From NCBI GenBank assembly GCA_900549535.1, contig UROR01000071.1, forward strand, positions 1-9,819: a DNA stretch of 9,819 nt, written 5' to 3'. A program made the position numbers and the translations under genes. Numbering within the stretch: the first letter of the stretch is position 1; each line of letters begins with the position of its first letter. This document shows positions 6,166-9,819 of this stretch, one piece after another. Under the pieces are notes generated by a model. That model saw only the letters and a list, made by a program, of their open reading frames with translations. It was not told where the DNA came from and ran no database searches. The stretch comes from an uncultured Collinsella sp. GTDB taxonomy: Bacteria > Actinomycetota > Coriobacteriia > Coriobacteriales > Coriobacteriaceae.

Positions 6166-9100
6166 ATGGCATTTGTCCATCTGCACAACCACACTGTTTT
6201 CTCCATGCTCGACGGCGCAACCCGTATCCAGGATATGGTCAACCGTGCCGTTGAGCTTGGCATGCCCGCTGTGGCCATTACCGACCACGGCTACATGTAT
6301 GGCGTGCCCGACCTGGCGCTGGCCTGCGACGCCGTCAACCACAACACGCCCGAGTACAAGACATGGAGCCACGACAAGGCCTTCTTGGAAAAGGATCGTC
6401 GCGACGAGCTGGTGGAGCCCGACCCCGAGGCAAACCCGCGCGAGCATGCCCAGTACGTCAAGGACATGGCCATGTGGGACGAGAAGGGCAACATCGACGA
6501 GCTCAAGCCGCCCCTGGTCATTAAACCCATCTTTGGCTGCGAGGTCTACTTTACGCCGGACGAGACCCTTGCCCGCGACCACAAGCCCGAGCTCTACCAT
6601 ATGATCCTCCTGGCCAAAGACCAGGAAGGCTACGTCAACCTGATGCAGACGGTCTCCGAGGCCGCCGTGCAGGGCTTTTACTACAAGCCGCGCGTGACGC
6701 TCGACAACCTGCGCCGCCACGCCAAGGGCATGATCTGCACCAGCGCCTGCATCGCGGGCATCATTCCCAAATACATCGACCGCGGTGACATGGAGGGCGC
6801 CATCAAGTGGGCCGAGACCTTCCGTGATACCTTCGAGCCCGGCGACTTCTACATCGAGATCCAGGAACACGGCATCACCACCGACAACGGCCTGACCGAC
6901 GAGCAGATGGACCGCACGCTCATCGATATCGCCAAGCAGGTGGGCGTCAAGGTCATCGCCACCAACGATTTCCACTACCTGCGCCGCGAGGACGCGCCGG
7001 TGCAGGACGTCATCATGTGCATTGGCATGAACGCCAAGGTCGACGACCCCAACCGCATGCGCATGACCGGCTCGGAGTTTTATATGAAGACCGAGGAGGA
7101 GATGCGGGCGATGTTCCCGTATTGCCCCGAGGCCTGCGACAACACACTTGAGATCGCCGACAAGTGCTACGTGGAGCTGGACTGGGATTCCATCATCCTG
7201 CCGCGCTTCCCGCTGCTCGATCCCGGCGAGACGCACGAGAGCCAGTTCCGCCGCGAGTGCGAGAAGGGCCTGCGCCAGCACTATGGTGACGACTGGGCCA
7301 CGCGCGAGATCGGTGGCGTCAACATCAAAGAGCGCTTTGAGTACGAATACAAGGTCATCTGCGACAAGGGCTTTGCCGCCTACTTTTTGATCGTCGCCGA
7401 GTACGTGCAATGGGCCAAGGACAACGGCATCGGCGTCGGCCCCGGCCGTGGCTCGGCCGCCGGCGCTATCGTCGCCTACGCCATGAACATCACCGCGTTC
7501 GACCCGCTCGAGAACGGCCTGATGTTCGAGAGGTTCCTGTCCCCGCAGCGTACCGAGATGCCCGATATCGATATGGACTTCGACGATGAGCGGCGCCTCG
7601 AGGTCGTGGAGCACGTTCGCCAGCTCTATGGCCCCGAGAAGGTCACCCACGTCATCACCTACTCGACCATCAAGGCTAAGCAGGCCATCAACGACGCCGC
7701 GCGCGTTCTGGATTACCCGGTCTACATGGGCCAGCGCCTGTCCAAGATGGTCTCGAGCGACCCCAAGGTCAAGCTCAAGCAGGTGCTCGAAAAGCAACCC
7801 GGCAAAGAGGATCTGTTTAACCCCGACTTTGCCGAGGCCTATAAAAAGGATGACGACGCCCGCCGCATCATCGACACGGCGCTCTCGATTGAGGGCCTCA
7901 CCCGTGGCGAGGGCGTGCACGCGTGCGCCGTTCTGATCTGCCGCGACCCCGTCAACGAGCACGTACCCACCAAGCTCGATACCAAGGGCGGCGTCGAGAT
8001 TACCCAGTACGAGGGTCATACCGTTGCCGACATGGGCCTGCTCAAGATGGACTTCCTGGGCCTGCGCACGCTGACGGTTATCTCTAAGGCCAAGGCCAAC
8101 ATCAAAAAGAACTTCGGCATCGACATCAAAGAGGAAGAGATTCCCTTTGACGATCCCGAGATCTTTAAGCTCATGGGCTCCGGCCACACCGCCGGCGTCT
8201 TCCAGGTCGAGTCCGCCGGCATGACGGCCACGATCAAGAACATGAAGCCCACCGAGTACAAGCACGTCGTGGCATTGATCGCCCTGTACCGCCCGGGCCC
8301 GCTGGGCGCCGGCATGGTTTCGTCCTACATCAACCGTATGAACGGCAAGGAGCCGGCCGTCTCCTATGACGACCGTCTGGACGACATCCTGGGCGAAACC
8401 TACGGCACCATGGTCTACCAGGAGCAGGTTATGCTCATCTCCGTCGAGATGTGCGGCTTCTCCAAGGGCGAATCGGACTCGCGTATCCGTAAGCCCGTGG
8501 CTAAGAAGAAGATCAAGCTGCTCACGTCGACGGTGCTCCACTGGGAGGATGGCTCGGACGAGACCACCTACGACCACTGGATGAACGGCGCCATCAAGAA
8601 CAACTACACGCGCGAGGTCGCCCAGAAGATTTGGGACGATGTTCTCGAGTTCGCGTCCTACGCCTTTAACAAGTCGCACTCCGCCGGCTACGCCATCCTG
8701 GTTATGCAGACGGCATGGCTCAAGGCGCACTATCCGCACGAGTACATGGCGGCCGTTCTGACGTCCTACACGGGCAAGACCGACAAGATCGTTCACTACG
8801 TCTCGGCGTGCCGTCACGACGGCATCCCCGTGCTGTCGCCAGATGTCAACGAGTCCGGTACCGAGTTCACGGCTACCAAGGAAGGCGTGCGCTTTGGTTT
8901 GGCCGGCATCCGCGGCGTGGGCACCGGCGTGGCGCAGGCGATTATCGCCGAGCGCGAGGCGGGCGGCCCGTTTAAGACGCTGCACGACTTTGTCGAGCGC
9001 GTGGACTCGAGCCAGGCTAACCGTCGCGTGATCGAATCGCTCATCAAGGCAGGCGCCTTCGACTCCACGGGGTATCCGCGGCGCCAGATGATGCACTTTG

Positions 9101-9819
9101 TGGATAAGAACAACCCCGAGAACATCATCGATGCAGCCGTGAAGCGCCAGAAGGATCGTGCGAGCGGCCAGACGTCGTTCTTCGATATGTTTGGCGACGT
9201 TGAGGGCTCGGGCTTTGAGGTGAGCGTGCCCGATCCGGACGGCCAGGAATGGGACCGCCACCTTAAGCTGAGCCAGGAGAAGGAGGTTCTGGGCATCTAT
9301 GTCTCGGACCACCCGCTGCGCCCGTTTGAGTATGCACTAGCCAAGGCGCGCGACTTCTCGTTCTCGCAGATCGATACCGGCTACGAAGTTCAGAATCCTA
9401 CGGGCGGCACCATCAACCAGGAGATTCCCGAGGGCAAGGCGCTGTGGTGGGCCGGCATGGTCTCGAGCGTGTCCAAGCGCGTGACCAAAAACGGTGACCC
9501 CATGGGCATCGTGCAGCTCGAGGACATGGAAGGCGAGGCCACCGTCGTCGTGTTCCCCAAGACCTATAAAGAGGCCGAGGGGTACCTGTACGGCGAGGTC
9601 GATCCCGAGACCGGCGCGCAGCTGTCCGATGCCTTTGTGCGCATTAAGGGCAAGCTCGAGCGCTCGGACCGCGGCGACCAGATCATCGCGCAGGAGATCG
9701 TGCCGCTCGAGCTCAACGAGGAGAACAACAAGCCCAAGGTGTTTGAGGTCATGGTGCCCAACAGCCGCTTTAGCCAGGGCAATATGGCGCGCCTGGCCAC
9801 GGTGCTCACCGCTAACCCG
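6166..9819 (+). CDS. dnaE: DNA polymerase III alpha subunit, DnaE1 type (partial, cut by right edge)
   Basis: This is the replicative DNA polymerase; 1218 codons lie in the window and the stop is outside. The PHP domain starts FVHLHNHTVFSMLDGA and keeps what looks like a complete metal site: H7, H9, D16, H41, E126, H145, C195, D268 and H270. This suggests an active PHP proofreading exonuclease, as known for mycobacterial DnaE1. A polar insert of about 60 residues lies between H41 and E126. The polymerase core has GVGPGRGSAAGA, the catalytic aspartates in PDIDMDF (D469, D471) and the third in LLKMDFLGLRTL (D629). Helix-hairpin-helix repeats follow (VRFGLAGIRGVGTGVA), then the clamp-binding motif QTSFFDMF (1002-1009), the KEVLGIYVSDHPL segment and an OB fold. 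The start is supported by a GGAG site. GC is high (72% in 7441-7500 by hand count). It is ordinary chromosomal sequence flanking the restriction locus. Confidence 0.97.
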   Translation, partial: MAFVHLHNHTVFSMLDGATRIQDMVNRAVELGMPAVAITDHGYMYGVPDLALACDAVNHNTPEYKTWSHDKAFLEKDRRDELVEPDPEANPREHAQYVKDMAMWDEKGNIDELKPPLVIKPIFGCEVYFTPDETLARDHKPELYHMILLAKDQEGYVNLMQTVSEAAVQGFYYKPRVTLDNLRRHAKGMICTSACIAGIIPKYIDRGDMEGAIKWAETFRDTFEPGDFYIEIQEHGITTDNGLTDEQMDRTLIDIAKQVGVKVIATNDFHYLRREDAPVQDVIMCIGMNAKVDDPNRMRMTGSEFYMKTEEEMRAMFPYCPEACDNTLEIADKCYVELDWDSIILPRFPLLDPGETHESQFRRECEKGLRQHYGDDWATREIGGVNIKERFEYEYKVICDKGFAAYFLIVAEYVQWAKDNGIGVGPGRGSAAGAIVAYAMNITAFDPLENGLMFERFLSPQRTEMPDIDMDFDDERRLEVVEHVRQLYGPEKVTHVITYSTIKAKQAINDAARVLDYPVYMGQRLSKMVSSDPKVKLKQVLEKQPGKEDLFNPDFAEAYKKDDDARRIIDTALSIEGLTRGEGVHACAVLICRDPVNEHVPTKLDTKGGVEITQYEGHTVADMGLLKMDFLGLRTLTVISKAKANIKKNFGIDIKEEEIPFDDPEIFKLMGSGHTAGVFQVESAGMTATIKNMKPTEYKHVVALIALYRPGPLGAGMVSSYINRMNGKEPAVSYDDRLDDILGETYGTMVYQEQVMLISVEMCGFSKGESDSRIRKPVAKKKIKLLTSTVLHWEDGSDETTYDHWMNGAIKNNYTREVAQKIWDDVLEFASYAFNKSHSAGYAILVMQTAWLKAHYPHEYMAAVLTSYTGKTDKIVHYVSACRHDGIPVLSPDVNESGTEFTATKEGVRFGLAGIRGVGTGVAQAIIAEREAGGPFKTLHDFVERVDSSQANRRVIESLIKAGAFDSTGYPRRQMMHFVDKNNPENIIDAAVKRQKDRASGQTSFFDMFGDVEGSGFEVSVPDPDGQEWDRHLKLSQEKEVLGIYVSDHPLRPFEYALAKARDFSFSQIDTGYEVQNPTGGTINQEIPEGKALWWAGMVSSVSKRVTKNGDPMGIVQLEDMEGEATVVVFPKTYKEAEGYLYGEVDPETGAQLSDAFVRIKGKLERSDRGDQIIAQEIVPLELNEENNKPKVFEVMVPNSRFSQGNMARLATVLTANP

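Noticed and set aside
6130..9312. A 1060-codon open frame on the minus strand opposite dnaE
   Set aside because: It mirrors dnaE in the antisense frame expected for GC-rich codon bias. Its translation is low-complexity Val/Leu/Gly/Asp/His-rich without motifs, while the plus strand has all DnaE motifs.

Overview
The window is high-GC bacterial DNA. Its dnaE closely fits actinobacterial DnaE1, and the overall style (GC-rich codons, a long PHP-domain insertion) suggests a gut Coriobacteriia member such as Collinsella. The genus is inferred from sequence character and was not tested by search.

Layout, left to right. Positions 1-5600 (minus strand) hold a three-gene restriction-modification operon, read from right to left: a 231-aa methyltransferase-fold protein without a catalytic NPPY motif (4905-5600), a 508-aa Eco57I-like adenine-N6 methyltransferase (3386-4912), and a very large GIY-YIG/SF2-helicase restriction subunit (1-3393) that is still open at the left edge. 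Both gene junctions are 8-base ATG..TAG overlaps, so the three genes should be translationally coupled. A divergent XRE regulator (5717-6001, plus) sits upstream. The 116-bp gap between them carries a near-perfect 24-bp palindrome and a degenerate second copy exactly 42 bp away, which look like operators for a C-protein-like control switch. After a 164-bp spacer comes dnaE (6166 to beyond 9819, plus), the housekeeping replicative polymerase, cut by the right edge.

The most unusual point is the left end. The helicase frame does not stop where its Tudor/KOW-like C-terminal module should close. It runs in frame, through roughly position 297, into the C-terminal half of a CRISPR Cas4 protein of the type I-C kind, including the three clustered C-terminal iron-sulfur cysteines. 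The N-terminal half of Cas4 (first cysteine, His/Asp and the Glu of the E-x-K motif) is missing. This is either a deletion scar joining a restriction locus to a CRISPR-Cas locus, or a helicase-Cas4-fragment fusion protein. The sequence left of the window should decide: cas1, cas2 and a CRISPR array on the minus strand are predicted there.

How the parts would work together: the two methyltransferase-fold subunits would mark the host sites, the GIY-YIG/helicase protein would translocate and cut unmodified DNA, and the XRE protein would time expression from the shared divergent promoter. No RNA genes, insertion sequences or CRISPR repeats were found inside the window.
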